Shown piece after piece: positions 40,149 to 52,971 of a stretch of DNA of 64,000 bases; within the stretch, counting starts at the first letter, position 1; the number at the start of each line of letters is the position of its first letter. A model generated the notes under the pieces. It had not been told where the DNA came from, searched no databases, and worked only from the letters and a program-made list of their open reading frames with translations. The translations under genes were made by a program, and so were the position numbers. The DNA is from Prunella strophiata (lineage: Eukaryota > Chordata > Aves > Passeriformes > Prunellidae), in the NCBI GenBank assembly GCA_036583965.1, contig JAZBQD010000015.1, positions 83,773,309-83,837,308 on the forward strand, read 5' to 3'.

Positions 40149-43100
40149 TTCAGTAATCCAAAACCATTTTAAAGAGCATTTTCTATTTGGCTAAATAAGA
40201 TTCAGGTATACTTAGCCACTGAATTTTTAAGTCAAGTTTATTTGATATCATATTTTAATAGCTTATATTTTTATTTCAAGATTGGATAGGCTTATGATAA
40301 TATATTAATTTTTTTATAAAAAGTAACCATGAAGAAATTTAGTGAATTTTGTTTACTCCACTGAATGCTACAGCATCAGTATATTTTCTTGAATAATTTA
40401 TTGTTTCATATAGAGACTGTATTAAAAAAGAAATATGAAAAGAAGAAACCACTTGTAAGGTTCACTGTCAGCTTTGGCACATTTCACCTGATCCTGCTTT
40501 GAAATGTCAAGCTTTTGATTTGTAAGTAAGTAGAATGTGTCAGCAAGAGGTAATTGGAACAAAAATCAACTCATTCACCCTTTGGGAAGAACAAATCCCC
40601 AGAATCCTCTCAGCACATTGGAGGATTTACAGGTTACCACCTGTACCGTACCCCATGCAAAGCACTTTGGAAAGACCACTCTTAGTGCTTCTAATTGCCA
40701 CATAAGAACCATTTCTTCTCTTCTTACATATAATCCCTGGCTTTCAGCATGAAAACCTGACAATACCAGCAACTTTTTTCTTTGCTGGAATGCTTAGGAG
40801 AAGTTTAAGAACCTAATGTTCCACTAGGAGTGGTTTGAGGGTAAAGATGGCCTGGGAACAGGTAATGAGATTCCTGAACTCAGGTGATATTTCTTAATGT
40901 ATTTTCAGAGAAGTTGTTTTTCAGGGGAAGAAGAGCAGCAAAAACTACTGCCAAACACCTCATCACCAGTGTGATGTCAGCCTGTGTGAAGGTCCAAGCT
41001 CTTCTGAATGCTGTGATAAAACAGAAATGTCTCAGTGATGACTGCCATCAGCAGCAGTGAGTGAGCACTGCACAAACACATCCTGTCAGTCTCAAGCTGT
41101 AGTGCTCACACATCCAAAACAGCCAAACAGTGGGTCAGGGCATGAGCCATCCCTAGCAAGATCTCCTGGCTCTGCCCAGCAGCAGAGCCAGCCCAGAGCA
41201 GCTCTCCCAAGCAACTTCACTGACAGCTTAGCTGTATTCCCATGTGAGGAATTCTAGACCTGAAGTTCCTCTCCTTTCACACAAGCAAGATGATGCCTTT
41301 CACCATTTTTTTCCCTGGAAAAAATTACTGGAGTAATTAGTGACATTTGCATCATGTTTTTAACAGTATTTATATTTCAGTTGTGCAACTGTAGATGTAT
41401 CTATTCTTTTAAAATAAAACCTACACAGAGACAATAAAAAAATCTAAACTACAAACAGAAGTGTCCCAATTTACTTTTCCATCTTAATAGGACCTATATG
41501 CATTTAGATCCTTCGGATACAATTGTTTCAGCATGCAACCACCTACACCAGAGCTGCACACATTTGTGTGTGCAGATAATTCCAGCTCAGTGTAGTGAAA
41601 GCTGCAAACTGCTCTGAACTTGCATTTGTCATTAATTTTACCTATTTTGCGTTATGACAGAAGGACATACCTCAGAATAAACAACTTAACTGTAACACAA
41701 ATACTGTCAAGGATTCATTCTATATTAAAACGTGAGATTTGCCACACATTTACTATGGGTCAAAATCCTGCCATGAGACAGTGTAATTATTACCTGATAC
41801 TAATCCAAACCTCAGTTCTTTTATATTCAGGAATACCAAATCTAGAACCTGAACCTTTGGGTTCTGGCACTTTCCTCATGCAAGACCAGCCAAGAATACA
41901 GGTGTACACAGGCTACAAAAGAATCCAGTCTGTGACTTGTGGGTTAGTCTCAACACTTGTGACCTAACATCAAACAGTGAGACTCCCAAACATACCAATC
42001 TGCAACATAAACTTCTCTGAATTTAAGGTTTCCATTCAACAAATATTGAGGATCCATTATTTTTGTCTGCACTCTGCAGACCTACAAGGTAAGATACTGA
42101 AACAATCACCTACAGGAGGATTCATCCCACATACTGTTAGCAAACTGGTGTATTATCTTCTAGATTTCCCCTGCAAAGTTAACTGTAGGCAGGCAGTAAG
42201 AAATCCTAACAGGTGAATTAGTCCACATATTTATGTTTCATATGAAATTATGTCTTGTAGGAATGCCCATCATTCTCCAAGAGCATAGAAGGGGATGCAC
42301 AGAGAGGTCAGATTAAACAATTAAGTTGGCTAAACTTAAATTTTAGGCTGATGTATACACCATACTAGTTTAAAAACCTCATGGCTGGTGATGCCAATAT
42401 TTATGTGTTTCCTCTCTTTGGGGTAGTGGTACTTGGGTGGTGGTGTTATTACACGAATACAAGCCACAAAACCCCCTAGACTTCCTTACAAGTATGCTTA
42501 ATAGGAAAGTGTATCTTAACCCTCCTTTTCCTTCACACCTAACAAAAAATTTAATTGGTTGATCTAGCAAACAAAAAAAAAAAAAAACATTTTCATACTA
42601 AGATTTATACAAAAGATGAAATATTTTCCTAGACATTATTATTAAAGCAGCACAGAACCCTCGCCATCTCTATCATCAGGAACACACTATTTTCAGGAAA
42701 TCTTCTTGCAGTCTTTGACAGCAAAGCTACAGAAGATGTGAACTTGTCTGATTCTGTGCCATCAGAAGCAGTCATCTGCCTCTTCCAAGTCACTAAGTAT
42801 GGAAAATATCTCGAGCAAATTTACATCCCATCTTCTACACAGCTCTAAGCTCTTGATAAGACAAAAGCCTTAAAGTAAAAGTCTGTTGTGAACAGCCCAG
42901 TTATGTACTCACATAATTATATATCCAAGTATCAACACACATAGAAATGCATTCTTTTCTAACTGAGTATCAATAAACAATTTATATTTATTCATTAACT
43001 ATATGAGAACAGTGTATAGGTTTAGAGATTACACTTTTCAACATATTTGATCACTGCAGTTATGCCATCCTTAGTCTTGCTCACACTCAGATCTGTGTGT

Positions 43101-43208
43101 TATTTCTGCTCTTTACACCTCACTTTTGAACACAGTCCAGTAAATCAGTCAATGGGTCCTGTGTGAGTGCAAAGTGTATGCTTGGGGACTGGGTGGGGTT
43201 TGTCTAGA

Positions 43209-43245
43209 TTTTTCTCTCTTTTTTTTTCTTTTTTTTTTCTTCTTC
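43209..43245 (+). repeat. Pyrimidine tract, poly-T/C
   Basis: Nearly pure T/C for about 37 bases, ending 'cttcttcag'. On the plus strand it looks like a very strong 3' splice acceptor, but no open, donor-bounded exon follows. Confidence 0.7.
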
Positions 43246-43774
43246 AGTACTCTTAAATTTTATTGTGTTTTTGATACAATTTCAGAAGTAGAGGGTGTTA
43301 CATTCTATTGTGCTTACAAATCTTAAAACCAACACAGACCTGAAATAATCTACTGAAGGAAAAAAAAAAATCCAACACAACAAAACCCCAGCCTTAATTG
43401 TATTTACCCAATTCAGGCAAAGTCTTTCACAAGTGGCAATTCCAAACATCCCAACTATTTAGGTCAGGAACATTATGCAGATAAGAACTAAATATTTTTT
43501 AAGTACAGATTTCACATACAACAAAAGAGTACTTTTAGATAGTGTTATTGTTTACTTTAATGAACACTAGTTAAGTTATTCATTTCCTGATCTCATAGAC
43601 TGTCATTATAAGTTTTTGACTTATTAAAGAAAAATTCTATTCCAGTGGAACTACTTTCACAGCAGAAGTGGAGCATGCAAGTGTTTATAGTATCACGATG
43701 GCTAACAGGCACCTAACAGGGCAAAGCAGGCTGGTGGAAGGAGGCACATTGATAATTTGCAAGCAGCAAAATAG

Positions 43775-43797
43775 TTGGTCCTTGTGAGAAGGACCAA
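43775..43797. repeat. Perfect 9-bp inverted repeat, 5-nt loop
   Basis: TTGGTCCTT, loop GTGAG, then AAGGACCAA. Isolated. Confidence 0.8.
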
Positions 43798-44574
43798 TTT
43801 ATTACAAGTAAATGAAAAAGTATATGCTTCTAAAGCAATACTGCAACAAGAGACAAAATATCATGACAGATATTACAGAATTACTTACTTTTAAAAGGAT
43901 TTTTAGCAGCACAGGACTTAAAGAATAGGGCTCCCTGTCATTAAGTTGTATCCAATTACTAAGGAAATTGTTGTAACAAGGCCATTAAGTCATCATTCCA
44001 TTACATGAATTTCATTTTTTGTTACAACATTTGGATAATGTTTACAATTCTACATTTTTGCACACCTGCTACAAAAGCTAGGAAAAACTGTTTTAGCCTG
44101 TTATTCCATTACCAGATATTGAAAAGCTCTAAGTGAAGAAGGAACTTACTTTAAGCTCAAGGTGTTTTATCACTTTTGATAAATGTGTTTCCAGATTTGA
44201 GTTCAGGCATCAAAAGACTCTCCAAACAGAGGACTAGTTTTGTAATCAGAGCTACCATTATTATGGCAGCTAAAGAACCAGAATAGATAAGGCTTTTTAT
44301 TTTTTGTTACGTAAGTAACAAACCCAAGCTAATCAAACCTTCTCTCCACCGACCACTGCATACCTCAAGAACTGAACTCCTGGACATTAGCTTATCTTAG
44401 TTTAAATCTTTCTGCTTCAGGGGAGGAAAAAAGAAAAAAAACCCGAAGCAACGAGTACTTTATTTAGTGTAAAGAGTTTACACACGCATGAATTTAACAT
44501 TTAAACATCCGCTAAGGCTGCTAAGTACATACTTGAAACATGTATTTCAGCTTCACTAAGACCAGCTAGTGCTC

Positions 44575-44740
44575 CCACACATCACGAGACACGCCCTGCC
44601 AACACTGCACAGCGAGATGTGCTCAGCACTATCAAGAATGCGATCATTTCCTCAATCCGTGGGGGCGGGGTGGGGCGGAGGAACCACAACACAACAAGCG
44701 AAGTTGCAGGCGAATCAGTGAAAAAGCTGCGTGGTGAACC
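44575..44740. promoter_or_regulatory. Small CpG/GC-box cluster
   Basis: Roughly ten CpG dinucleotides in about 160 bp inside otherwise CpG-poor DNA, around a G-rich block (GGGGGCGGGGTGGGGCGGAG, 44,661-44,680) holding two overlapping Sp1-type GC boxes. Could be a weak or tissue-specific promoter, or an enhancer. No first exon is evident on either strand. It lies about 3.9 kb downstream of the proposed 3' end of the minus-strand gene. Confidence 0.35.
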
Positions 44741-45566
44741 TGAACCACCAAATTAAGACATAAATTAGTGAATGAGCACGTTTTTGGGTTTTTTTTTTTT
44801 AATATAAGTTACTAACACTTGTCCCAGTACCCCTTCATACACATGCACTGATACTGTCACCTACTGGATATTTTTGTATTTATCCCATTAGTGTTCCATC
44901 CAAGTTCCAGCAGGGTCTATGTGGTAGTTAGATACAGAGAGAGCTGTAAAGAAGAGCCAGAAAGCAATTCCCTTAAGCAAAAAAGCCTGCACAGAGCCAA
45001 GGTCCCAATAAGAATATATGTAAATGCTTGACTTGGGTAGGAGTGCATACCTTAAAGCATGGGTTTTTGTCATTTTTTAAAAGCCACCAGATCTACAGAA
45101 TTTGTCTGGCAGAGGGATTATTTACACTTACCAACTCTATGAGCACAGCCAGCATTTGTAAGGCCTCTCACTTGCATGTGTCTGCAAGTGCCACCATAGT
45201 GGCACAAGAGCTACACTCAGATTTGAAAAGCTTCCCACCCACCAGGAAATGAAAAGCAATAGGAAGATGTTTTATCTTCCAGGCAAACACCAAGTTTGTG
45301 TGTGGGAAATTCAGAAGGGTATCAGGGGATCAGAATTTACAGCACATCCTCCAAGCCACAGCTCATCTTTCACATGATCCTGTTGCTAATGAGCATGATC
45401 TTAGACACTGCTCTGGGCACTTAAAGGTTGCAGTCCCTCTTGCCAGTAGCAAACCTACTGCATCTCAATTTGGCTTCAACCATAAGTCTAACCAAGGTAT
45501 ACTGGCCAGAACCATTTCCAAATTGAGCTTTGATATTTTTTTCTGAATCAAAGTTCAGAGGGAACC

Positions 45567-45587
45567 GAATACACTTCAAGTGTATTC
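45567..45587. repeat. 21-bp near-perfect palindrome
   Basis: GAATACACTT, one C, then AAGTGTATTC. Ten perfect pairs with a single central base. Confidence 0.8.
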
Positions 45588-45969
45588 TATGCTACCAACT
45601 AAAACCAAACAAATTCCAGAAAGCGGAAATGTAGCAGAACAGGAAATTTTCAAAAAGCAATAGGAAATTACGTTAAGGTAAAATCATTTTAACTTAATGA
45701 ACAAAAAGCACAAAGAATTTTCTGTAAAGCCATCAAGGAGAACATTTAGGTCACATATACAAAGGAAAAGAGTGACTTTCAAAAACAGAAACATTGAGAG
45801 GTATATTCTTAAAGGACAGGCCACCCTTCTCATTTACATTCCCACTGACAAAATCTAATTTACAATGTTTAATTTCCTATTTGTATGAAAATTTTGAAAT
45901 AGTAGTCCTACAGTGGAGAACCTGAAATGAACCTAATCAGGAAGAAAGCATAGACTGAAAAAATTAAAC

Positions 45970-46002
45970 AGAATCACAGAATAGTCAGGGTTGAATAGAG
46001 GA
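45970..46002 (-). repeat. Possible CR1 3' tail remnant
   Basis: 'cagaatcacagaatagtcag' followed by 'ggttgaatagagga' resembles the first 30 bases of antisense CR1 3' ends. Similarity ends there. A very short or decayed insertion, or chance. Confidence 0.35.
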
Positions 46003-48448
46003 CAAACCCCACATAAGCAAACCTATTTTCATTTTTATGTCCAAAAATAAATCATACCAATGAAAACATATGAGTTTAAAAAAATAATGAAAAGTGAACA
46101 TATTTTAAGAATCTAAGCCTAATACCGACCTGGTATAGTAACAATTCTCCTCAAGACAGCATTTCACTCTAGCATTATTACAAGTATCTCTCCTGTACCA
46201 GTTCTACCACTGTTATCTTTCAAGAATTAATGCATTGCATGACCACTGCATAGCCAACATTCTTTAGGTTTACCTCCAACTGTCAGTGGCAAAATGAACA
46301 GGAAGAGGCTGACATCATGTTCATGAGCAGCTGTCAAGGTAGCAAATTGTATTTTCATAGGTAATAAGTAGCTTCCTAAAACTAGTTACATGTTTTTGCT
46401 GTGGGTCACATAGCAGCGCAACAAAGAATAGGAGACAATTAAAGATTTGCAATTGTTCCTCTAGACAGTGACTGTCTTCATTTTTATTTTTTTTTTAAGA
46501 GTTTTATTTATTTTGCAGGGGTTTGGACACTTGTTTACTTATGCACCTAAACAACATTAACAGTGCCTGGCCATGCTGCCCAGATAGCCTCCCAGCAGAA
46601 GCTGTTTTGCCCATCACTCTCCTTCTCCTGTAACTTTTGAAGGCCTGTCAGTTGGCTTCTACATGAGCTAAGAATATTTAATAGAGCAAATGTCTGTCTC
46701 TGAAGACATGGCACACTTGCTACCACAGAGACTGAGAGCCATCTGTCCCAGTAGCAAGAGATGTCTATCAGCCCCCTTCACACCCAGGTTTCCTGCCAGG
46801 CATCTGCCTGCTCTTCCTGTGCCACCCTGTGTGACACCACGGCTCCAATGCTGCGGGGTGCAGCACCACCCACGGCACTCAAGTGTTGGAGCGCCGCGCG
46901 CCTGCCAAGTGACTGCAAGAGTATTTCATTTCTTCCACTCAGGCAGGGAAAGGTAATTTTGCCACTAAGGACAAAGGTGGATATTCCCTATCCACTATGC
47001 TGCTAGGTCCTATAGGACAAGTTCTCCACAAGCTGTTTTATGTAAGTACTATCACGAGCATCGAATTGGCTCCCACTGTCCTGTCCACCCACTCACTGCA
47101 CACATCAAGTAGGAGATTTTTTGGAAAGGCTTTAACCCAACATAGCCTGTTTCCTTCCTATGCATTCACTTAACCTTATTTTCTAATCCTGTAAAATGCT
47201 CAATTCAGAAGAAAGAAGGAAGGCTTCCCTTTTTAAATACCAACAAGATGGAGTGGGTCCAACAGTTCCATGCAGATAGTGCTACAAGGTACTTTCTTCT
47301 GTGTATTCAGAATTTCTAATGTAACTGCCTTTTTTTTACCCCCAGAATATGGGTTTACTATAACCATGGCAATGCAAACTCTATTTAAACAAATCACTTT
47401 GCTGAGTCAGAGAGAATGCCAGAGCATCAGTCACAGAGACTGGGCCTTTGACAGAGGTTCAATGAAATTCAAAACAAAAAGCTGAAGTAGGGAGCTTTCC
47501 AGAAAATGAAAGGGAATGTAGTCAAGGTGGAAACCCAACTCTATGACATTGAAAATCTTCAAATATGCCTATATGTGCAAGTTGATTTTAAAAGTTTTGA
47601 GAAGACATTCCTATTTCTAATATGGCTGTGGAGTACCAGAAGAGAGAAAAAAAGGTGTGGTTAAAGTCCACATCCCTCTGAACTAGCAAAGACACCCTTT
47701 TCAGTTAACAAGCCAGGAACATAAGCAGTCCTTTTCTTTGCAGTATTTATATCTTTACATAGGTGTCTTCTGAACAAAAATTCTAAGCCAGGATAAAACA
47801 TATCCTTAAAGATCAATATCTCTAATTGCCATTAAAATAAAAAAAAAACCAAAACCAACACATCAGTTAAAAATTCACCTGTTTTGTTAAATCAGGGTTA
47901 TAGTGTTTGGTTTTTGCATATTCAACATAAGAGAGAAAACTACCAGTTCAAAAAATATACCACTTTTCTCTAGAAAGCCCTTCCATGTAACAAAATAATC
48001 ACTCCTACACAGCACTCAATACTCAACAGTAGAATAATATTTTTTCCTCCCTGAGCAACTTACATAAGTGGTAACAAGAAGAGGACATCCATGCAATCCA
48101 CGTGTGTTTGCACCTGCTGGGTCAGAGAGACCTTGTTCCCCACTCCCAGTGCTGGCAATGAAGGGCTTTGATGCCAGCATGCATTCCCGTGGGTTCTGGA
48201 GAGCTAACTACAAGAATGCTTCCTGTCAGAAAGGAAATGAACCCTGTCACAGCTGGAAAATCATCACCTATTCTTCCTGTGGAAGTGGTCTGAAGGGATT
48301 ACCTTTCTCAGTTACTGTGTTACTTTAGGCTTTTAATGTGTTTTATCATGAGCAGTTAAAGCTATTAGCTAGGAAAGATTCATACCACTATGGGAAAGAT
48401 AAGAGCACAAAGATTCCTATCAGACCTGTATACAATGAAATACTTCAG

Positions 48449-48472
48449 TTTATTATGTTTCAATTATTTATT
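48449..48472 (-). terminator. Poly(A) signals for minus-strand transcript
   Basis: On the minus strand two AATAAA hexamers (plus-strand TTTATT at 48,467-48,472 and 48,449-48,454) lie about 45-65 bp after the stop codon of the proposed terminal exon. Cleavage would fall near 48.43-48.45 kb. AATAAA is common in AT-rich DNA, so this supports the exon call rather than proving it. Confidence 0.35.
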
Positions 48473-48515
48473 TATATTCCCAAAATGACATGGTTTGCTG
48501 TGTTGAATTAATTTC

Positions 48516-48641
48516 TTAGCAGCCAATACTGCATAATGCAACATGATCATACTGGATTGTTCTATTTTGATGTCTGAATGGTCCACCAAAGCTTTCTAGA
48601 AAATTTTTGTCTCTGCCATATGATCTGTTACTCTTGCAGGC
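48516..48641 (-). CDS. Proposed terminal coding exon, unidentified minus-strand gene
   Basis: The acceptor at 48,642-48,644 (CAG) follows a strong pyrimidine tract (TTTTTTCCCCCC…ATTCCATTTGCAG). The exon starts in phase 0, matching the end of the exon at 52,902-52,971. It encodes 41 residues beginning ACKSNRSYGRDKNFLESFGG and then a TAA stop, with AATAAA signals close behind. No domain is recognised. An internal donor-like GTATGA would give an alternative end. Together with 52.9, 57.0 and 59.7 kb this makes about 134 codons in one continuous frame. Confidence 0.35.
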   Translation of the reverse strand, partial: ACKSNRSYGRDKNFLESFGGPFRHQNRTIQYDHVALCSIGC

Positions 48642-51600
48642 CTGCAAATGGAATTTATTTAAAAAGGGGGGAAAAAACCTCCAAATGACAACTATGTATG
48701 TGCTAATATACAAAGAGAAGATTTCTAGGAAGTGAAATGGTAAAACATTTGCAAAAAACAATTAAGATTACAGATCTGTTATCCCAAACTCCTTGATCTT
48801 CTGGATTATCCCCCTTACCATCCTCAGTATACCTCAGGAACAACAGAGGACGCACTGTCTGCTCACAAATTCAATCACAAGTCTTTAATGCTTTAAAGTC
48901 ACATATTTAACACACAATAACTTCAAAGAGAGAAATACAAGCATAGAAGTTTAAAGTCCTTGTCCTGTGAAAACCAACTATAGCAGGTTTAAAAAGTGCT
49001 TACACATCTATCCAGATTATTGATCTTTCCAGCAAAAGGAAGCAATGTCCTTTCAAAATACACTGTAAATAATTAATAACTGAGTAAATACTATTCCCAA
49101 ATACATGTAATTCATTCATATATTAGATGTAATAAACAGGATTACTCATTCTTTAAACACTCTATAAGGAAATCAAAGCTATTTTAATGACATATTTGTG
49201 AAGGCAGTTCAAGTCCAGACACTCGGAAAGTGAAGTATTTTAGAATACTATGGAATTAATTTATACTATACTCAAGACTTCTACTGGTAAAAGTCTTCCT
49301 GCTAATTACTACACAAAGCAAGAGTGAATCATAGAGTTATTTTATGCAACAGTATTCAAAACAAGAATGAAGAAAAAGGGAAATTAATCCTCAGTTATTT
49401 GTGTGGTTCTTTCCTGCACTAGAAAAATAAAGCTTACATTGCTCAAATAATAAAAGACCTGAATTTGCATGAGGAAAGTTAAATACTCAGGGGAGCTGTT
49501 GAAGTGTTTGATGCATAGAAGGTGCTAAATCAGTGACCTCAGTAGAACCATGAGGTCTATATGGAAAAATCTGTGATTTAAACAGTGGGATTTAAGATGA
49601 AAGGCAACTCTGAAAGGCAAGTTGTCCCATTCTGAATAAATCTTTGTAATTATCTCCTCCTCTTCTTTTAAACATTTGTAATCTTTGAAAAGGAAAAAAT
49701 CACCATGAAAGAAGAAAAAAAAGTCAAGTCACTTGATAAAGTTTTAGGCTCCATAAAGGTCCCACATGCATTATAACACAATTTTGATGAAAATCATCAG
49801 GCAAGTCTATCAGTGAATCAGTCCTGTTAAGAATTACTTTCATTCTTCCCAGTTAACTTCTGAACACTGATTACAGCAGCTGATACTCACAGAAGCCACT
49901 ACGGTTTTTCTTTCTTTATAACTACTGAATAAAACTTGGTAGCTGAAAAGGCTTGACTGCTCTCTCTGTGGCTTTTTAACTACTTGATCTGTAACTTAAA
50001 CAGAATTACAGCCACACACTTTCAAGAAATTCACAATGGTAGATAATAATCAGCATTTTCCCTACAGTTTTTTTTAAAAAGACCCCACTATACTCCCAAT
50101 CAGTAATATGGTACAGCTCCATAAAGTTTTAGATGATAAATTTGCACTTTGTGGCTGAAATAAGGCAATAAAATGTGGTTATATTGTTTAGCATCATTAG
50201 CACTGCCTGTGAATTGAGGACTTTAACTCCCATGCTCTGTCAGCAGAATGCACAAGCACAGAATGTACATGAGCACATTAATTACATATGAATGAAAAGC
50301 ATCACTAGATATTGTGTACTCTTAGTTTTATTTTCTGATGGGAGAAAAAAGGCTATGAGAACATGATTTTGAATTGTAATATGCAACTTGATAGAAAATA
50401 AGTATTTGAAAGACGTTAAGTAAGACTTAGGTGACATTAACTAATAAGCTCATGGGGTTGGATTGCTTGGTTATTTTATCCTTTAAAATACATACACATC
50501 TAAGGCCATAGTCATAAAATCTTAAGTCTCAATATTGAACTACCCTTTTCTATAAACTTGAGATAGATTTTGCTAATTCTACTGCTTAATACTGAACAGA
50601 ATGAAGATTTCTGATTTGCACATTCCAGCTATCCTTGTAGCAAACAGGTAGGAATTATAATTTTAAACTCTCCCATCGGTATGGAGCTCCTGCTGGGATT
50701 CACAGGCAGAGGGGGACATTGGAAAAGCGTTTAGAAAGTGAAAAACACCCCCGATGTTGTTCATCTGCTGCCCCCTCCTGGAAGAAAACAAACAAAGCGC
50801 CACAGGATGGCCAGGAACACAGCTGGATTTCCAAGTCCCACTTCCAACACTTTGCCGGTAACTTCCTGGCAGATGTTTCTCAGTTTAAAGGAATTCGCTG
50901 AAGTTTTGTAGTATCCATACTCTAAAATACACTTCCCACGTGCATCTGTTAACCTGGGCATAACAAGAGGCAATTGTGGGACAAAGAGAAAATGAGGCAG
51001 CTTGCTCTGGTACTCTGGAGCCCTGCGCTCTCAGTCACAGTGAGCACAGCAGGGTTATCCTCACACCCTTCTGCCGTCAGCTATTCCATCTGTGCCACAG
51101 GACACAGCACTGAGCTGGCTGTGATTCCCAGCAGATCCTGGTGTGCTGTGGGGACAGGGCCTTTAGTGGAAAGAATTACAGGACAGCTGCAGGCTGGGAC
51201 TATGGCCAATGCCAGTTTTACGAGTTTGCACCTCAGGGGGACTGGAGGAAAGGAACAGTGTTGACATGAAATTTGTTTTGCTGTACAAAAGTCAAGCAAA
51301 GCTCCAGTCAGAAGTAGGTATGAAAAGTTCAAGTAAATTCTTAATCTCCCTCTTCCAGGAAGAGCTCCAGCGACCCAGTCCATAAAAGCTCATTTTTCCT
51401 TCAAAACAGAGCTGTAGTGTGTACATCAGACATCATATTCCAAATATAACCTCAGATAAAATTTGGGTTGTCATTCATACTCCAGTGTAACTCCACAACT
51501 GTTGTAATGATGTAACAATGTGAAGTGCTTAACATTATATTTCTGCCACTTAAAACAGAGAGAAGTTTTGTTAACTGACTACTTGATTTAAAAAAAGCCC

Positions 51601-52901
51601 AGAAGACAGAATGCCTATGTGCAAGGTACATCATCAGCACATGGGTCTGCTCTCTACTTACTAATAAAAATGCTCTAGCTCACTTCAAGCAATTAGGCCT
51701 TTGACTAGCTGAACCCAAATTCCATTTTTGCTTTCATTTTATTATACCAATTTCACAGAGCTACTAGAACATGTATTTATTTCTTTCCATGTGAGCAATA
51801 ACAACTTCAAATGAGAAAAGCCAGATTCAGTATAGGCAATTATTTAAGTCCTAGAAAAGACTGGGATAAAGAAGCCTTTGGGGAAAAAGCTTTGATGATT
51901 TGAATTATGATACACAACTGTGAAAGTCAGGAAGTGACTTCTCTAGTTAAACTATTGTAAAAATGTTTTCTGACAATGTAACAGACATGTATGGCCATGA
52001 ACAACAATAAAAAGAGAAAACAAGCCAAATGCACACAGAAGAAACGTAGAGAAAGAGATGTACTCAAGCTTCTCTACCTAAATATTAGAAAAACTATTAG
52101 AATATTTTGTAATGTCAACTCATGGACAGGTGGCTACTAGAGATTATTATCTTCTTCATCAAAGAAAAAGAGATCTTTTCTGAATAACAGGAAAGCATCA
52201 AATGCCTTCTCAAAATCTCTTTGGAAGAAAGGATGCACTTGAGGTAAGGCCAAGTCTTGGTGTTAACTCTTACAAGTGCAGATAAGTAGAATTTTACACT
52301 AACTGATTAAATTGGTGCTTCAGTTGATATTCCTTTTAAAAATGTAGCCATGACTCAAAGGAAGCTGTTTTGTCTCCTAGTTAACTTGCAGAATTCCAAG
52401 AAGTCTCACAGAACTTCTCTTGGCTATATATATATTTCTCTTAGAGAGCCTATTTCAGTGGCTGTACTTTGTTATTACTTGTAACAAACTATAGCAGAAA
52501 ATCTTCACTGCACCTTTTGATCAGCACATTCTTAATTTACTCCAAAGACTGGTACTATCACAAACCAAGTAGGAGGCAGCTACTTTTATTTTTTTCAGGC
52601 TATCTAAGAGCAACTTTCTTACAAAAATACTTAAGTAAATCAGCAAACAAACAGATCTGCCAGATTACCAAGTATTCTGCAATTAAGAAACAAAATAGCT
52701 TGCTATAATACAGATCATACCTACTGTACATACTGCATTTAAATTAGATTGAATCCTTCTTTCAAGCTGCTTTTGTGTTCAAAACACAGAGGATTATCTT
52801 CAGGCTTCTTTCTTCTCTTCCTCTCTTTCATTTGTGGGTTTGTTGTTTCTTCATGATGGATATTTGTGATGTCCACTCAATTGATGTCTGGTTTTGAATA
52901 C
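48642..52901 (-). other. Proposed intron of minus-strand gene
   Basis: Begins GTATTC (minus strand) and ends CAG. No other gene recognised inside. It contains the CTCF-like motif at 50.77 kb and a moderately GC-richer stretch (50.7-51.3 kb). Confidence 0.3.
50765..50783. promoter_or_regulatory. CTCF-like motif
   Basis: CTGCTGCCCCCTCCTGGAA resembles the reverse-complement CTCF core (TGCCCCCT, two bases, TGG). A single motif match judged by eye. It lies in a locally CpG-containing stretch of otherwise AT-rich DNA. Confidence 0.35.
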
Positions 52902-52971
52902 CTGATCCCAAAATGAAGATGAAAGAGTGGCAGCAGTTCTGTAATTTTCAATATGCTCCTTCAACTTTTCC
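52902..52971 (-). CDS. Proposed coding exon, unidentified minus-strand gene
   Basis: 70 bp bounded by a good acceptor (TTTATTTCTTAAATGGCAATCCAG) and a donor CAG|GTATTC. It starts with one base completing a codon (phase 2), which is what the exon at 56,929-57,002 leaves, and ends in phase 0. It encodes EKLKEHIENYRTAATLSSSF then WDQ, rich in Glu, Lys and Ser and helix-like. No family recognised. Phase agreement on both sides is the main support. Confidence 0.4.

Larger units (their letters stand above)
40149..48448. other. Non-coding, AT-rich, between genes
   Basis: No gene recognised. Contains A15 at 42,573-42,587, a long pyrimidine tract (43,209-43,245), two hairpins (43,775-43,797 and 45,567-45,587), a GC-box/CpG cluster (44,575-44,740) and a possible CR1 tail near 45.97 kb. 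A GC-richer patch at 46.75-46.93 kb has a short GCGCCGCGCGC run and no clear promoter layout. Confidence 0.45.
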
